NCBI RefSeq assembly: GCF_000469345.1
Contig: NZ_KI271175.1
Coordinates: 8,995 to 49,912 of the forward strand
DNA: 40,918 bases
From: Eubacterium ramulus ATCC 29099
GTDB lineage: Bacteria; Bacillota; Clostridia; Lachnospirales; Lachnospiraceae
Direction of reading: 5' to 3'
Positions 14,746 to 24,600 of this stretch are shown here, one piece after another. The translations under genes were made by a program, and so were the position numbers. How positions within the stretch are numbered: position 1 is the stretch's first letter; every line of letters begins with the position of its first letter. A model generated the notes under the pieces. It had not been told where the DNA came from and searched no databases. It saw only the letters and a program-made list of their open reading frames with translations.

Positions 14746-15960
14746 CTATAACGCTTTGATGCGCTCCAGAGCAGCAAGTGTATTCTCATACGTTCCAAAT
14801 GCTGTCAGTCTGAAGTATCCCTCTCCACTCGGTCCGAATCCGGATCCCGGTGTACCTACAACGTTTGCCTTTTCAAGCAGGTAATCGAAAAACTCCCAGG
14901 ATGTCATCTGATCCGGTGTCTTTAACCAGATATATGGTGCGTTCACACCGCCAAACACCTCAAAGCCTGCGTTCTGCAGTCCGCCTTTGATGGCTGCTGC
15001 ATTTTTCATATAATATGCAACCTGTTCTTTTAACTGTGCTTTGCCTGCCTCGCTGTATACAGCCTCACCGGCACGCTGTACGATGTACGGAGCTCCGTTG
15101 AATTTGGTTCCGTGACGTCTTGCCCACATCTGATGCAAGGATACCTCGCCGCATTTCAAGTCTTTCGGAACAACGGCATATCCGAGACGGACACCTGTAA
15201 ATCCGGCATTTTTTGAAAAACTCTTCAGCTCGATGGCACAAGTTCTTGCGCCTTCGCACTCATAGATCGTATGAGCTACATTATCCTCGGAAATGTATGC
15301 TTCGTATGCACCGTCATAAATGATCACTGCACCGATCCGGTTGGCATAGTCAACCCACTCCTGCAGCTGGTCTTTTGTGATGGTAGTACCTGTCGGATTA
15401 TTTGGCAGACACAGATAAATGATGTCCGGATCTTCCTTCGGGAACTCCGGAACGAAATTGTTCTCTTTTGTGCATGGCATGTAGATGACATTGCTCCACA
15501 TCTCAGTTTTCGGATCGTAAGTACCGGTTCTGCCTGCCATAACATTGGAATCCACATAAACCGGGTAAACCGGATCACATACAGCGATGCGGTTATCTAC
15601 GGAAAAAATCTCCTGGATATTTCCGGAATCACTCTTTGCTCCGTCGGATACAAAAATCTCATCTGCGCTGATGTCGCATCCTCTTGCTTTATAGTCATTG
15701 TCCGCAATGGCAGTGCGCAGGAACTCATATCCGAGATCCGGTGCATAACCGTGGAAGGTCTCTGCATTTCCCATTTCTGTAACTGCACCATGCATTGCAT
15801 CGATAATTGCAGGTGCCAGTGGCTGGGTAACATCACCGATTCCAAGACGAATCAATGTTTTCTCCGGATTTGCAGCCTGGTATGCACTTACTTTTTTTGC
15901 AATCGTGCTGAACAGATAGCTGCCCGGAAGTTTCTGATAGTTGTCATTCACTTTAAACAT
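14746..15960 (-). CDS. dapL: LL-diaminopimelate aminotransferase
   Basis: This 404-residue fold-type I PLP enzyme converts tetrahydrodipicolinate directly to LL-diaminopimelate using glutamate, bypassing the succinylase and acetylase routes. It has the family N-terminus with YLFSTIAKKV, IRLGIGDVTQPL, the FVSDGAKSDSGN motif near residue 103, LPNNPTGT near 185, and the PLP lysine in SFSKNAGFTGVRLGY (Lys250). It is full length for DapL. GAGGAG lies upstream of the ATG. It completes the pathway begun by dapA and dapB about 5 kb away, but it forms its own unit, with a long inverted repeat upstream and no lysine riboswitch visible. Confidence 0.95.
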   Translation of the reverse strand: MFKVNDNYQKLPGSYLFSTIAKKVSAYQAANPEKTLIRLGIGDVTQPLAPAIIDAMHGAVTEMGNAETFHGYAPDLGYEFLRTAIADNDYKARGCDISADEIFVSDGAKSDSGNIQEIFSVDNRIAVCDPVYPVYVDSNVMAGRTGTYDPKTEMWSNVIYMPCTKENNFVPEFPKEDPDIIYLCLPNNPTGTTITKDQLQEWVDYANRIGAVIIYDGAYEAYISEDNVAHTIYECEGARTCAIELKSFSKNAGFTGVRLGYAVVPKDLKCGEVSLHQMWARRHGTKFNGAPYIVQRAGEAVYSEAGKAQLKEQVAYYMKNAAAIKGGLQNAGFEVFGGVNAPYIWLKTPDQMTSWEFFDYLLEKANVVGTPGSGFGPSGEGYFRLTAFGTYENTLAALERIKAL

Positions 15961-16024
15961 CTTCTCAACTCCTCACTAAACAATCTCTTTAAATTTTCTT
16001 CGGATTCTGTGTAGTAACAAAAAT

Positions 16025-16084
16025 CTAAGTCCGCTTACATAAATAAACGCATATATGTACTGCGTTTTATGTAAGCGGACTTAG
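16025..16084. repeat. 19-bp perfect inverted repeat upstream of dapL
   Basis: The 19 bases at 16025-16043 (CTAAGTCCGCTTACATAAA) are the exact reverse complement of 16066-16084. A second five-base pairing (ACGCA/TGCGT) lies inside, offset by a three-base bulge. On the minus strand it is followed by ATTTTTG. A likely dapL -10 (TATACT, 16083-16088) overlaps its edge. It could be the terminator of the ECF operon, an operator or attenuator for dapL, or a small repeat element. Confidence 0.75.
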
Positions 16085-16111
16085 TATAACATAACTGATA
16101 GAAAAAAAGCA
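16083..16111 (-). promoter_or_regulatory. candidate dapL promoter
   Basis: On the minus strand TATACT (16083-16088) lies about 18 bases after a TTGCTT-like -35 within a T-rich stretch. The -10 is close to consensus, but the -35 is weak. The 19-bp inverted repeat would cover the start site. Confidence 0.4.
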
Positions 16112-16128
16112 ACCGATTCCGTCACTAT

Positions 16129-16173
16129 GTATCCAGGTAATTCCTCATACAAGCATGATCATTACCTGAATAC
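16129..16173 (-). other. stem-loop after the ECF S gene
   Basis: GTATCCAGGTAAT (16129-16141) pairs with ATTACCTGAATAC (16161-16173) with one mismatch, around a 19-base loop. It starts about 20 bases after the S-component stop on the minus strand, and seven T occur about 20 bases later (16102-16108). It may stabilise or terminate the long operon message. Confidence 0.5.
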
Positions 16174-16193
16174 ATGTGATGGGTGAACTGTGA

Positions 16194-16886
16194 TTAAAAA
16201 ATCCCATGCTTCGTCTGCACACGATTCAGCTTCTCACCCAACGGTTTTAATCCAATCATCAAAAAGACCACATTGGATGACATATAGGCAATAATATATG
16301 GTACAGCTGTGCTCAGTGCCATCAGATACCGTTTCCAGGACCACACACCTGTCAGATCCAGCACTGTCCAGATATCCATAATACCGGAATACAGCATTCC
16401 CATCAGCATGCCCCAGATTATCAGCGGTATGCGGTTGCGCAGCACTTTTCGCATCCCCGGAAGTCCGGACAGAAATCCGATGATTCCCCATGTCAGCATC
16501 TGAAACGGAGTCCATGGCCCCTGTCCAAAGAAAATATTCGAAGTCAGTGCAGAGAGGGATCCTACCAGAAACCCACACTCCGGCCCCATAAAAATACCGG
16601 TCAGAATGATAATGGCTGACATCGGTTTGAAGCCGGGCACTACACCGAAGATCAGTCTGCTGATGACCGTGATGGTCGTCATAACTGCGATCATGACCAT
16701 CCGGCGGATACTGCCTTCTTTCTTCTCATAAGTCAGATAGAAAAAGAAGCATGCCAGAAATGCGATCATCATGGACACCAGCGTATACCTCCGGTCAGAA
16801 AATAATCGCACGCCAAGAACGATCAACGCCACTATGCTGCCGATCATGATCACATCATTCCTAATTCGTCGTTTTTCACTGCTCAT
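16194..16886 (-). CDS. ECF transporter S component (vitamin-binding membrane subunit)
   Basis: This 230-residue protein has about six hydrophobic helices. The first two are short, and then comes the ECF S-component core with SRLIFGVVPGFKPMSAI, a GIFMGPECGFLVGSLSAL helix and FFGQGPWTPFQMLTW. S components bind a vitamin and dock on the EcfT/EcfA module, which drives uptake by ATP hydrolysis. The start follows the EcfA stop by three bases, with GGAGG six bases ahead, so it is the last gene of the operon. The pattern resembles S components predicted for corrinoids or related precursors (Cbl/Cbr groups) and lies beside intrinsic-factor-like genes. The substrate is inferred and could be another vitamin. 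Confidence 0.82.
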   Translation of the reverse strand: MSSEKRRIRNDVIMIGSIVALIVLGVRLFSDRRYTLVSMMIAFLACFFFYLTYEKKEGSIRRMVMIAVMTTITVISRLIFGVVPGFKPMSAIIILTGIFMGPECGFLVGSLSALTSNIFFGQGPWTPFQMLTWGIIGFLSGLPGMRKVLRNRIPLIIWGMLMGMLYSGIMDIWTVLDLTGVWSWKRYLMALSTAVPYIIAYMSSNVVFLMIGLKPLGEKLNRVQTKHGIF

Positions 16887-16889
16887 ATG

Positions 16890-18623
16890 CTACCTCCGCT
16901 CCTGCATCTGTACAGAAGTATCCGTTTTTTTTCCGTTCTGCCTGCACAAAGCAATGACTTCCTCACAGGTAATGGTGTTATCAAAAGCCTTGCGGGAAAT
17001 ACGGTTGGCTGCCGTCGTATAATAGTTATTATTACAGAAAAATTCCTCCGGTACATCCAGAGATGTGATCTCATGATCAAAAAACAGTCCGCAGCGGTCA
17101 GAAACTTCTGCTGCAAACTCCACATCATGGGTTACCATGATAATAGTAATGCCCTGTTGTTTCAACTGTTTCAGAAGCATTCCAAGCTGCCGTTTGGACC
17201 AGGCATCAATGCCTTTCGTCGGCTCATCTAACAGAAGCAGTTTCGGCTGCAGCAGCAGAATTTTTCCAATGGCTGCTTTCTGCTGCTCGCCGCCGCTGAG
17301 ATCGTACGGATGGCGGTCCAGCAGGTGTTCGATGTGCAGCGTCGCAGCAATCTCCTCTGTCTTTTGTGCCATCTGTTCTTTGCTGTATCCCATGGTTCTT
17401 CGCACTTCCGCATAATCTTCCCGCACAGTCATTTTTAAGAATACAGTCTGTGGGTTCTGTGGCAGAAATGCCAGTTTGTTCACATACAGCTCTTTTCCGG
17501 AATATTTCTGCAGACGCTTTCCAAATACCTCAATTTTGCCGCGGTACGGTTTGCAGGTTCCGGAGATGATTTTCAACAGTGTTGTCTTGCCTGCACCGTT
17601 TCCACCCAGAAGGCTGATAATCTCGCCCTGGCGTACGGACAGTGCTACTCCATCCAGCACATCCGGCAGATCCTTCGCATACCGGAAGCAGATATCCTTC
17701 ATGCGCATGACAAACGGTGCATCCTCGGAAACAGTCTCATTCTTCCGTTCAAAATGACGGATTTCATTGCGGTAATTCTTTTCCAGAAACATCCGCCCGT
17801 CACGGACAGTCAACGGACACTCTTCCTCTTCCACATCCAGTCCATGATAAATCCGCAGGGCGCTTGGCATACCAACCAGCATCTTGTGATCTGAATTCAG
17901 TTTTTTCAGATCTTTACCGGCCTGCCGCGGCGACTCCATCAACAAGACTCTGCCCTGGTCCATGATCAGCGCCTGATCTGCCACCGGGAAAACATCCTCC
18001 AGACGATGCTCTGTCATAATGATGGTCAGACCAAGTTCCTTGTTGATTTTTCGCAGTGTATTGATAAAGTCAGAAGCTGCGATCGGATCCAACTGGCTTG
18101 TCGGTTCATCCAATATCAGCAGTTTTGGCTGCATGACCATGACAGCTGCAAGGTTCAGCAGCTGTTTCTGACCTCCGGAAAGTTCTGTGGTTTTTTTCCG
18201 GAACCAGTCATCAATTCCAAAAAAACATGCCATCTCTGCCACTCGACGACGAATGACCGGGGTCGGTACCCCCATATTTTCCAGCCCAAACGCAAGTTCA
18301 TGCCAGACTTTATCTGTTACTGTCTGATTCTCCGGATTCTGTAAAACAAATCCAATCTCACAGGCAGCTTCCCGTTCCGTCAACGCTGCCTGTTCCACGC
18401 CGTGAAACCAGATGTTCCCAGAACGTTCTCCTGCCGGGGCAAGCTCTCGCTTCAGCAGTTTCAGCAACGTGGTCTTGCCACATCCGGATTCTCCGCAAAC
18501 CACCACAAACGCTCCTTCCTGCACCTGAAAAGATACATTCTGAAGCGTCGGTTCTGGCTCAGCCGCATCCGGATTCTGCTTCGGATATGTAAAAGTCAGA
18601 TTTTCGACTTTAAGTAACTCCAT
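16890..18623 (-). CDS. ECF transporter ATPase, two fused ATP-binding domains (EcfA1-A2)
   Basis: This 577-residue cytoplasmic protein contains two complete ABC ATPase domains. The first has Walker A GESGCGKT (44-51), LSGGQ (148-152) and Walker B LLILDEP (168-174). The second has GGNGAGKTT (340-348), LSGGE (442-446) and LLLLDEP (462-468). The C-terminal extension (FFCNNNYYTTAANRISR) is typical of two-domain ATPases of vitamin-type ECF transporters. I start at ATG 18623 with AAGGAG upstream; it overlaps the EcfT gene by 28 bases, indicating coupling. A dedicated fused ATPase adjoining its own T and S genes marks a group I, substrate-dedicated ECF system and not the shared group II module. Confidence 0.93.
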   Translation of the reverse strand: MELLKVENLTFTYPKQNPDAAEPEPTLQNVSFQVQEGAFVVVCGESGCGKTTLLKLLKRELAPAGERSGNIWFHGVEQAALTEREAACEIGFVLQNPENQTVTDKVWHELAFGLENMGVPTPVIRRRVAEMACFFGIDDWFRKKTTELSGGQKQLLNLAAVMVMQPKLLILDEPTSQLDPIAASDFINTLRKINKELGLTIIMTEHRLEDVFPVADQALIMDQGRVLLMESPRQAGKDLKKLNSDHKMLVGMPSALRIYHGLDVEEEECPLTVRDGRMFLEKNYRNEIRHFERKNETVSEDAPFVMRMKDICFRYAKDLPDVLDGVALSVRQGEIISLLGGNGAGKTTLLKIISGTCKPYRGKIEVFGKRLQKYSGKELYVNKLAFLPQNPQTVFLKMTVREDYAEVRRTMGYSKEQMAQKTEEIAATLHIEHLLDRHPYDLSGGEQQKAAIGKILLLQPKLLLLDEPTKGIDAWSKRQLGMLLKQLKQQGITIIMVTHDVEFAAEVSDRCGLFFDHEITSLDVPEEFFCNNNYYTTAANRISRKAFDNTITCEEVIALCRQNGKKTDTSVQMQERR

Positions 18624-19477
18624 AACACTTTCTCCTTCAATTCCAAAATACCCGGAATACACATAAATATTAAAACACTTACATATCCGACAACAGCCAG
18701 ATGGTCTGTTTTGATATCAGCTACATACGGATAATAATACATTTCAAAAGATCCTTTCAGGAAACAAAACAGTGTGATCACTGCCAGCACACCCATGATC
18801 CCCATTACAATGGCATCTCTGGTCTGAAACTTAAACAGTGTAAAACTGGTTCTTCCCGGCAGACCATATCCTCTTGCTTTCATTGAATCCGCCGTGTCAA
18901 TGGAGTTTTCCATCGACCAGGCAAGCAGACTGTCAAAAACACGCATACCGCCGCCGATTTTGTCCGGAATACTGTCTGTGGCATAAAGTCCCATGGTCTT
19001 CTGAGCCTGATTGATCTTATGGATCTGCAGTTTAAACAGCGGAATAAACCGGAATACCATAGACAGGATCAGTCCCATCTTTGGAATGATTTTTCCAAAC
19101 AGATACAGGAATTTGTCTGTAGTCAGAATTGTCGTATAACATTTACACCAGAGCAGCACGCCCACCAGCATACCGGCCGAAACTGTTCCATAGATCAGTG
19201 CTTCCAGCGTCACAGGATTATCATTCATAAAAAACAAAATGGTCTCACCGCTGTGAATAAATATCGGATTCATCACTGCCAGCATAAAAAACAGACAGAA
19301 GAAAAAAAACAATTCTTCTACAATTTTGCGAGGAGTATTTCGGATGCTGAACAACAGCATTCCGCCAATTATGGATGCCGCGATCACCACCGGATGCATG
19401 CTGACCATGGAAAATCCGACAGCCAGTGCATAGTACAGAAACTGTACGGCAGGATGATAACTTTCATACCCATTCAT
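18596..19477 (-). CDS. ECF transporter transmembrane component EcfT
   Basis: This 293-residue protein has five or so membrane helices and a long cytoplasmic helical region. The coupling motif DSMKARGYGLPGR near residues 195-207 carries the Ala-Arg-Gly signature through which EcfT contacts the ATPases. It links the ATP-binding subunits to the S component. The ATG at 19477 overlaps the TGA of the preceding DUF4430 gene by four bases (ATGA), and the gene overlaps the following ATPase gene. The DUF4430 protein and the transporter are therefore translationally coupled, strong evidence that they act together. Confidence 0.92.
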   Translation of the reverse strand: MNGYESYHPAVQFLYYALAVGFSMVSMHPVVIAASIIGGMLLFSIRNTPRKIVEELFFFFCLFFMLAVMNPIFIHSGETILFFMNDNPVTLEALIYGTVSAGMLVGVLLWCKCYTTILTTDKFLYLFGKIIPKMGLILSMVFRFIPLFKLQIHKINQAQKTMGLYATDSIPDKIGGGMRVFDSLLAWSMENSIDTADSMKARGYGLPGRTSFTLFKFQTRDAIVMGIMGVLAVITLFCFLKGSFEMYYYPYVADIKTDHLAVVGYVSVLIFMCIPGILELKEKVLWSYLKSKI

Positions 19478-20118
19478 TTTGCATCCCCCTCTCCTGCTGA
19501 TTCTTTCTCTGTGTCTTGTTTCTCAGAATCTGTTTTGTTTCCATTCTTTTTGTTTTTCTGATTTTTTATCTTTTCATAATAGTCGTCTCCGACATCTCTG
19601 CCAAGATCACAGGTATATACCCACTCGATCGTATCTTTGTCCTTCAGCTTATAAGCACTTGGTCCCTTCCCCGGGAAACTGCCGTTTACCTTATACATCC
19701 AGCCGGACAGTTCTCCACAGGAATAGTCCGTGACATGATTAATGCCGCGGATAAACACCGTGCTGTACTTGTTCGTGTCCGGACCGTTGTATTCCATGGA
19801 AATTTTGTTGTACTGGCAGGCGCGTTTCAAAATATCAAATGCCGTATCGCCTTTTCGCAGTACATAGGTCGTTTCCGGAAGAATGACACCATCGTTCGGA
19901 ACATATTTTTCGTCCTTCAACTGTTTGTTTAGTTTTTCCCAGTTCTCAGGCTGACGCAGAGTATCACATTTGATACTGATCGTAACGGTCTCGGAATCTT
20001 CCTGAATATCCTCCATATGCGTCAGATAGTATTCGTCCACGGACTGAATTTTGGTTCCTCTTATCAGAACCAGTGCCAGTACCAGCATGATTCCGATCAT
20101 TACAATATTTTTTTTCAT
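19474..20118 (-). CDS. membrane-anchored DUF4430 (transcobalamin C-terminal-like) protein
   Basis: This 214-residue protein has an N-terminal membrane anchor (residues 4-20) with no lipobox Cys and a linker. A DUF4430 domain at about residues 70-180 shows the sequence YVLRKGDTAFDILKRA, SGWMYKVNG, and YKLKDKDTIEWVYTCD. The C-terminal tail is Lys/Glu-rich and highly charged. DUF4430 is related to the beta domain of intrinsic factor and transcobalamin, which covers the ligand bound by the alpha-toroid domain. The gene starts 15 bases after the stop of the toroid gene and overlaps the EcfT start, so it sits exactly between a presumed alpha partner and the importer. Domain assignment is confident; ligand identity is inference. 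Confidence 0.85.
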   Translation of the reverse strand: MKKNIVMIGIMLVLALVLIRGTKIQSVDEYYLTHMEDIQEDSETVTISIKCDTLRQPENWEKLNKQLKDEKYVPNDGVILPETTYVLRKGDTAFDILKRACQYNKISMEYNGPDTNKYSTVFIRGINHVTDYSCGELSGWMYKVNGSFPGKGPSAYKLKDKDTIEWVYTCDLGRDVGDDYYEKIKNQKNKKNGNKTDSEKQDTEKESAGEGDAK

Positions 20119-20133
20119 GCCATCATCCTGTCC

Positions 20134-21519
20134 TTACCACTCGTCATCATCATCGTCGTCAAGCTGCGCATTCTGTGCCGACGCTTTTTTCTTTTTGCTC
20201 TCTTTTAATATCAGAACAAGGAAAATCACAACCACCACAACGATCACAACGGCAATACCAGCAGTCAGATATAAGGTTCTGTTGCTGACATCCGCCTCCA
20301 CTTCCTCACTGCTGCGTGTATCTGTTGTATCTGTATCGCTCAGTGCCGGAAGCTTCTTGTCTGCTGCCGCAATGGCATCTGCAGAAACCGTCTGTGCATC
20401 TGTCATCTCGAACAGTCTCGTCTGTCCTTCCCAGAGACGGCGCACTGCCTCCAGACCGTAAAGCGTCTGATAACCGGCCATGTTATTGCCCTCAGTTTCT
20501 TTCTCATCGCTATCCAGGCTATGGATGATACCACCATCTGCCAGACAAAATGCCTGCATACCGTCGATGAGTGTTTTACCATTTTTTATAAAGGCACCAT
20601 CCTGCTCCGGATCTCTGCCCCAGGATGCCAGCGCGATCATCGCCCATGCGGTACTCTCGGAAGTACGTTCATCGTAAGTCAGCATGCTTCCGTCATCTGC
20701 CTGCAGCTCGCTTAAGCGTGCAAACGCTTTCTCTGCCACCGCATCCACAGTGGATGTCTCTTCCTGCCCGGAAATGATTCCGGTATAAGTATATGTCTTG
20801 TCCTGTCCCCGATAAGGCGCCAATGCCGTCAGTACCATGGAAGTCAAATCCACATCAGAAGGGTCTGTCTTGATCAGTCCGAAACCGCCATCTGCCAGCT
20901 GTCGGGATAACAGTTCACTGATCAGTTTTTCTCTGGTCCACTCAGCGCCTTCCGGCTCCTGATAGTTCTTTGCGTCAATGGTCAACAGTGCCCAGATATA
21001 ACCGTTGATCCCCTGATCCCCCGGGTCTCCCCAGCAGCTGTTGCTGTTCCATACGGTATCATGAATGAGATTGATGGGATTTCCATCCGGATCCGTACCG
21101 AAATTTTCCGGATCCCCACCACATGCAATGACAGTCAGTGCCATACGGTGAATATCGGAAATCCGTAATCTCATCATACTGTCTTCTTTGTTTGCATACA
21201 CCGCCTCCACTGCATCCTGCAATCTGGCCAGGTATGCTGCCCGTTGTTCTTCCGTAGCACTTCCCATGCGCGCCACATCAAACGCAAACCAGTCACTGCC
21301 GGCGCTCCCGGCCTGATCACGCAGTTCTCCTGTCAGCAGTTCCTTCTCACCTTCCGAACTGCTCTTCCATGACACGATGCCTTCCTCCATCTGCTTTACA
21401 TCCGGTAACCGATCTGCGGCCCATACCTGCCGCGGCATGGCAGTCAGCCAGACTGCCACAAGGAGCAGCAGGAGAAATCCTGCGCTCCACCTGTTTTTTG
21501 CTTTGTAGCCCTTTCTCAT
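20134..21519 (-). CDS. alpha/alpha-toroid surface protein, intrinsic factor alpha-domain-like
   Basis: This 461-residue protein has a signal peptide (cleavage near AWA/VWA, residue 34) and a repeated two-helix domain of the prenyltransferase/terpenoid-cyclase toroid type (about 90-365). Repeats include GYIWALLTID, LLSRQLADGGFGL, LTSMVLTALAPY, LQADDGSML, STAWAMIALASWG and GYQTLYGLEAVRRL. It ends in a Ser/Thr/Asp linker, a membrane helix (about 412-436) and a charged tail of seven acidic residues. The eukaryotic B12 carriers use this same toroid as their alpha domain, with no enzymatic role. I chose ATG 21519 with GAGGAG upstream. Prenyltransferase activity is unlikely because the protein is extracellular and membrane-anchored. 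It is followed immediately by the DUF4430 gene. Confidence 0.8.
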   Translation of the reverse strand: MRKGYKAKNRWSAGFLLLLLVAVWLTAMPRQVWAADRLPDVKQMEEGIVSWKSSSEGEKELLTGELRDQAGSAGSDWFAFDVARMGSATEEQRAAYLARLQDAVEAVYANKEDSMMRLRISDIHRMALTVIACGGDPENFGTDPDGNPINLIHDTVWNSNSCWGDPGDQGINGYIWALLTIDAKNYQEPEGAEWTREKLISELLSRQLADGGFGLIKTDPSDVDLTSMVLTALAPYRGQDKTYTYTGIISGQEETSTVDAVAEKAFARLSELQADDGSMLTYDERTSESTAWAMIALASWGRDPEQDGAFIKNGKTLIDGMQAFCLADGGIIHSLDSDEKETEGNNMAGYQTLYGLEAVRRLWEGQTRLFEMTDAQTVSADAIAAADKKLPALSDTDTTDTRSSEEVEADVSNRTLYLTAGIAVVIVVVVVIFLVLILKESKKKKASAQNAQLDDDDDDEW

Positions 21520-21623
21520 GTCTCTCTCCTCATATGATCTCATTCTATACCTTGTATCTCATATCAGACTTACGCCGGATGCTTCTCTTATCGCTTATTA
21601 TCCATCCGCCCCGGGTCTGCTGT

Positions 21624-24600
21624 CTAATAATGAACCTGTGTTGCTTTTCGTTTTTTTGCTGCCTCAGCCAGTGCCACCGCAAAACCGATCGTCACAATGC
21701 CGCAGGTTGTAAATACGATCACCAGTACCGACAGAAGTGTCCGGTATGTTCCATCCTTTCCGGTCGTCTTTACCGCTGTACTGTCCTCTGCTGCCCCCTC
21801 ATCCAGCTGACTGGCCAGCCAGTCCGGAAGTTGCGTATCTTCCACCGGAATCTGTGTCTGATCCTGCGCCTGTGCATCATGGGCTTCTTCCGGCAGCACT
21901 CCTTCTATCGTTCCTGCCACTTCCCCGGTCATATTCTGGCCGTTCTGTGCCAGATCACTGAGTCCGAACGTATTGCCTCCGTTTCGCAGGCTCTCCAGTG
22001 TCTCCTGATTTCCTTCTCCCGTTCCCGGCCGTGCATTTGCGCCATTCTGTGTCAATGCCGCATAGGCTGCTTCCGCATGCTCCAGCACCGACAGGTTCCG
22101 GATCTGTTTCTGCTCATCCAGCGTCAGTGCATCATACGCTGCCCTTGCTTCCTGAATCTGTGAACCGCTTGCGCTGCTCACCGCTCCAATACTGTCAATG
22201 AGCCGCGTTACACGATCAATGGCCGCTTTCGAATCATAGACTCTGATCAGCATTTCCAGTACATCATAATTTGTCACCAGTTCCTGCTGTTCACCGGTCA
22301 GGGCATTGTACATGTTAATGGCTGCCATGATGGCTGTTCCACTCTCCAGTGTGATACTCTCCACTCCGCCCAGCTCATGGATCTGCTGGATTACCGGCTG
22401 TACTACCACCAGATTCTGATATCTGCGGATTGCCTGCACCAGTACGTTATAATCCGTCACCAGTTTTTTCTGTATTTCCGTCAGTGTCTCATACTGCGCC
22501 TGAACAGCAAAAATCTGTTCTTTCTTCTCCAGCGTCACTTCTCCGATTCCGGCAATGGCTGCCACGACTTTTGAAGCTTTCAGCTGGTTATAGGTCTGCT
22601 CCGCCTGTATCAGTACTTCCGGATGTGAAACAATCGTTTTTATTTTTTCCGGGAGACTGTCATAGGCATAACGTGCTTTTTCAATTGCCTCTCCGCTGTC
22701 CTCGGTTACGCTTCCGATTGCATCGATCAGTTTATCCACCTCTGCCGCCAGTGCCAGATCTTCGTCTGTATAACTGTTTTCTGCTTCCAGAATCTCCCAC
22801 TGTTTCTCAGCATCCAACAAGATCTGATATGCCGTTACCATACTTTTCTGTCTCTCCGTCAGACTGTCATATGCCGTTCTCGCAATCTGAATGGACATTT
22901 TGACATATGGTGTATAAATAACTTCACCGATATTCATTATATAGCTGTCCACCTGGGTTGCCGCTGCCATATCCAGCTGATGCTCATACTGCCATGCATC
23001 CGGAATCCGGTCAATCTTGCTTCTTGTCTCACTGCTGTGCCGTTCTACTTCCGCAATCGTATCTGCCAGCAGAATGTATTTCTTCGCATTGGCGATCAGA
23101 GACTGGATCTCGCTCTTTTCCTCATCCCGGTAGCTTTCCAGATCCACATAGTTTTCCAGCAGGTGGATAGCTTCCTCTTTCGCCTCCTGGAGTTTCCGCT
23201 CCTGTGCACCGGCAAGTGTCTCAATCGCTTTTAAGGCTGTCTGTGTTTCTGTTCGAATGGCATCTACTGCCTCCATATCCGCTGCCTGATGAATCCGGTC
23301 TGCTGCATCCGCCAGAATCTTCTGCACCTGTTTCCAGTTTTCTGCGGTGTAATCTGCTTCGCTGACACTGCTGTTCAGTGACGAGATAGAACCGGCCTGA
23401 AAATCTTCCAATGTCATTTCCCAGGCAAGGATGGGATAACCGTTCTGGAATCCGAGATAATCGTGGATATACTGGTTACCGCCTGCATTCAGATTGTTTA
23501 ACATATCATCGCTTTTCAGTTCTTTTTCACTGACAAATTTACCGCAGGCAGAGAAATCACCGGAGCTTCCCACCAGAGTACGTCCAATATTGTCCGCACG
23601 CTTCAGTGCAAACAGAATCATCTCCTTACTTCCGGTGATCCTGCCAAACAGTGCACCCAGTGCCAGACCGGAATCCTTTGCATTGACAGTACCGGACGTA
23701 TAGCACCGGTTAAATTCTGCGGTATCATTCAGCATAACTCCACAGATTCCTCCTGCATAGTAAAGTCCGGAAATATCTCCTGCATTATAGCTGGAACGAC
23801 AGGATATATCCGATGTCAGAATACCACCGATCAGTCCGCCTGCCGCATGTGCAGACCAGACCGTTCCTTTATTCGTGCAAGCCTCGATCTGACAGCCGGT
23901 TCGTGCCACGCCCACAATACCTCCAGCGTAATACGTCAGACCACCCCGTCCTGCCGATACGATTTCTACTGTCGCTTCATTTGAGCAGTTGGTGATTTTT
24001 GCATTTGTACTGTATCCGGCTACACCCGCCACACCGGCGTCCAGTGTACGGATCCCGGTTACCGTAATGCTGACTTTGCTGTGACAGTCTGTGATTTGTG
24101 CCTTTGCATCACTGTTCTTCCCTGCCACATAACCCGCAATTCCTGCCACATAGGTAACTCTTCCACCGAGTTTGATATTACCGGATACCGTCAGATGGCT
24201 GACAGATGCTCCGGCTCCCCGGACAGCGCCGAACAGCCCTGTAAAATCACTTTCCACATCCTGATAGAGACCGCGGATTACATGTCCCTGCCCGTCAAAG
24301 GTTCCGGAAAACGTCTTATCCGCACTCTTTCCAATCGGTGTCCAGTATTTTCCACCGAGACTGATATCGTTACAGAGCACGGCATTCAGGCTTCCTTTTC
24401 CCTGGTTGACCTGATCTGCAAACCATGCCAGCTCATCACCGCTGGTGATCTGGTAAACTCCGTTTTCATCGGCCTTCGGCTCTGTCTTTGTCACACCATC
24501 CCAGGCTCCGGTCTCCGGAATCTGGTCGATGATGGCGTCGATCTCATTTTTCGCCTGCTCCAGCAGCTTGTTCAGTTCTGCCACTGTCTGTGCTTTCTGC

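Noticed and set aside
20134-21519. Prenyltransferase or squalene cyclase enzyme
   Set aside because: The repeats match the toroid fold, but the protein is exported and membrane-anchored. It lacks an evident cyclase DXDD or prenyltransferase zinc site, and its neighbours are transport genes.
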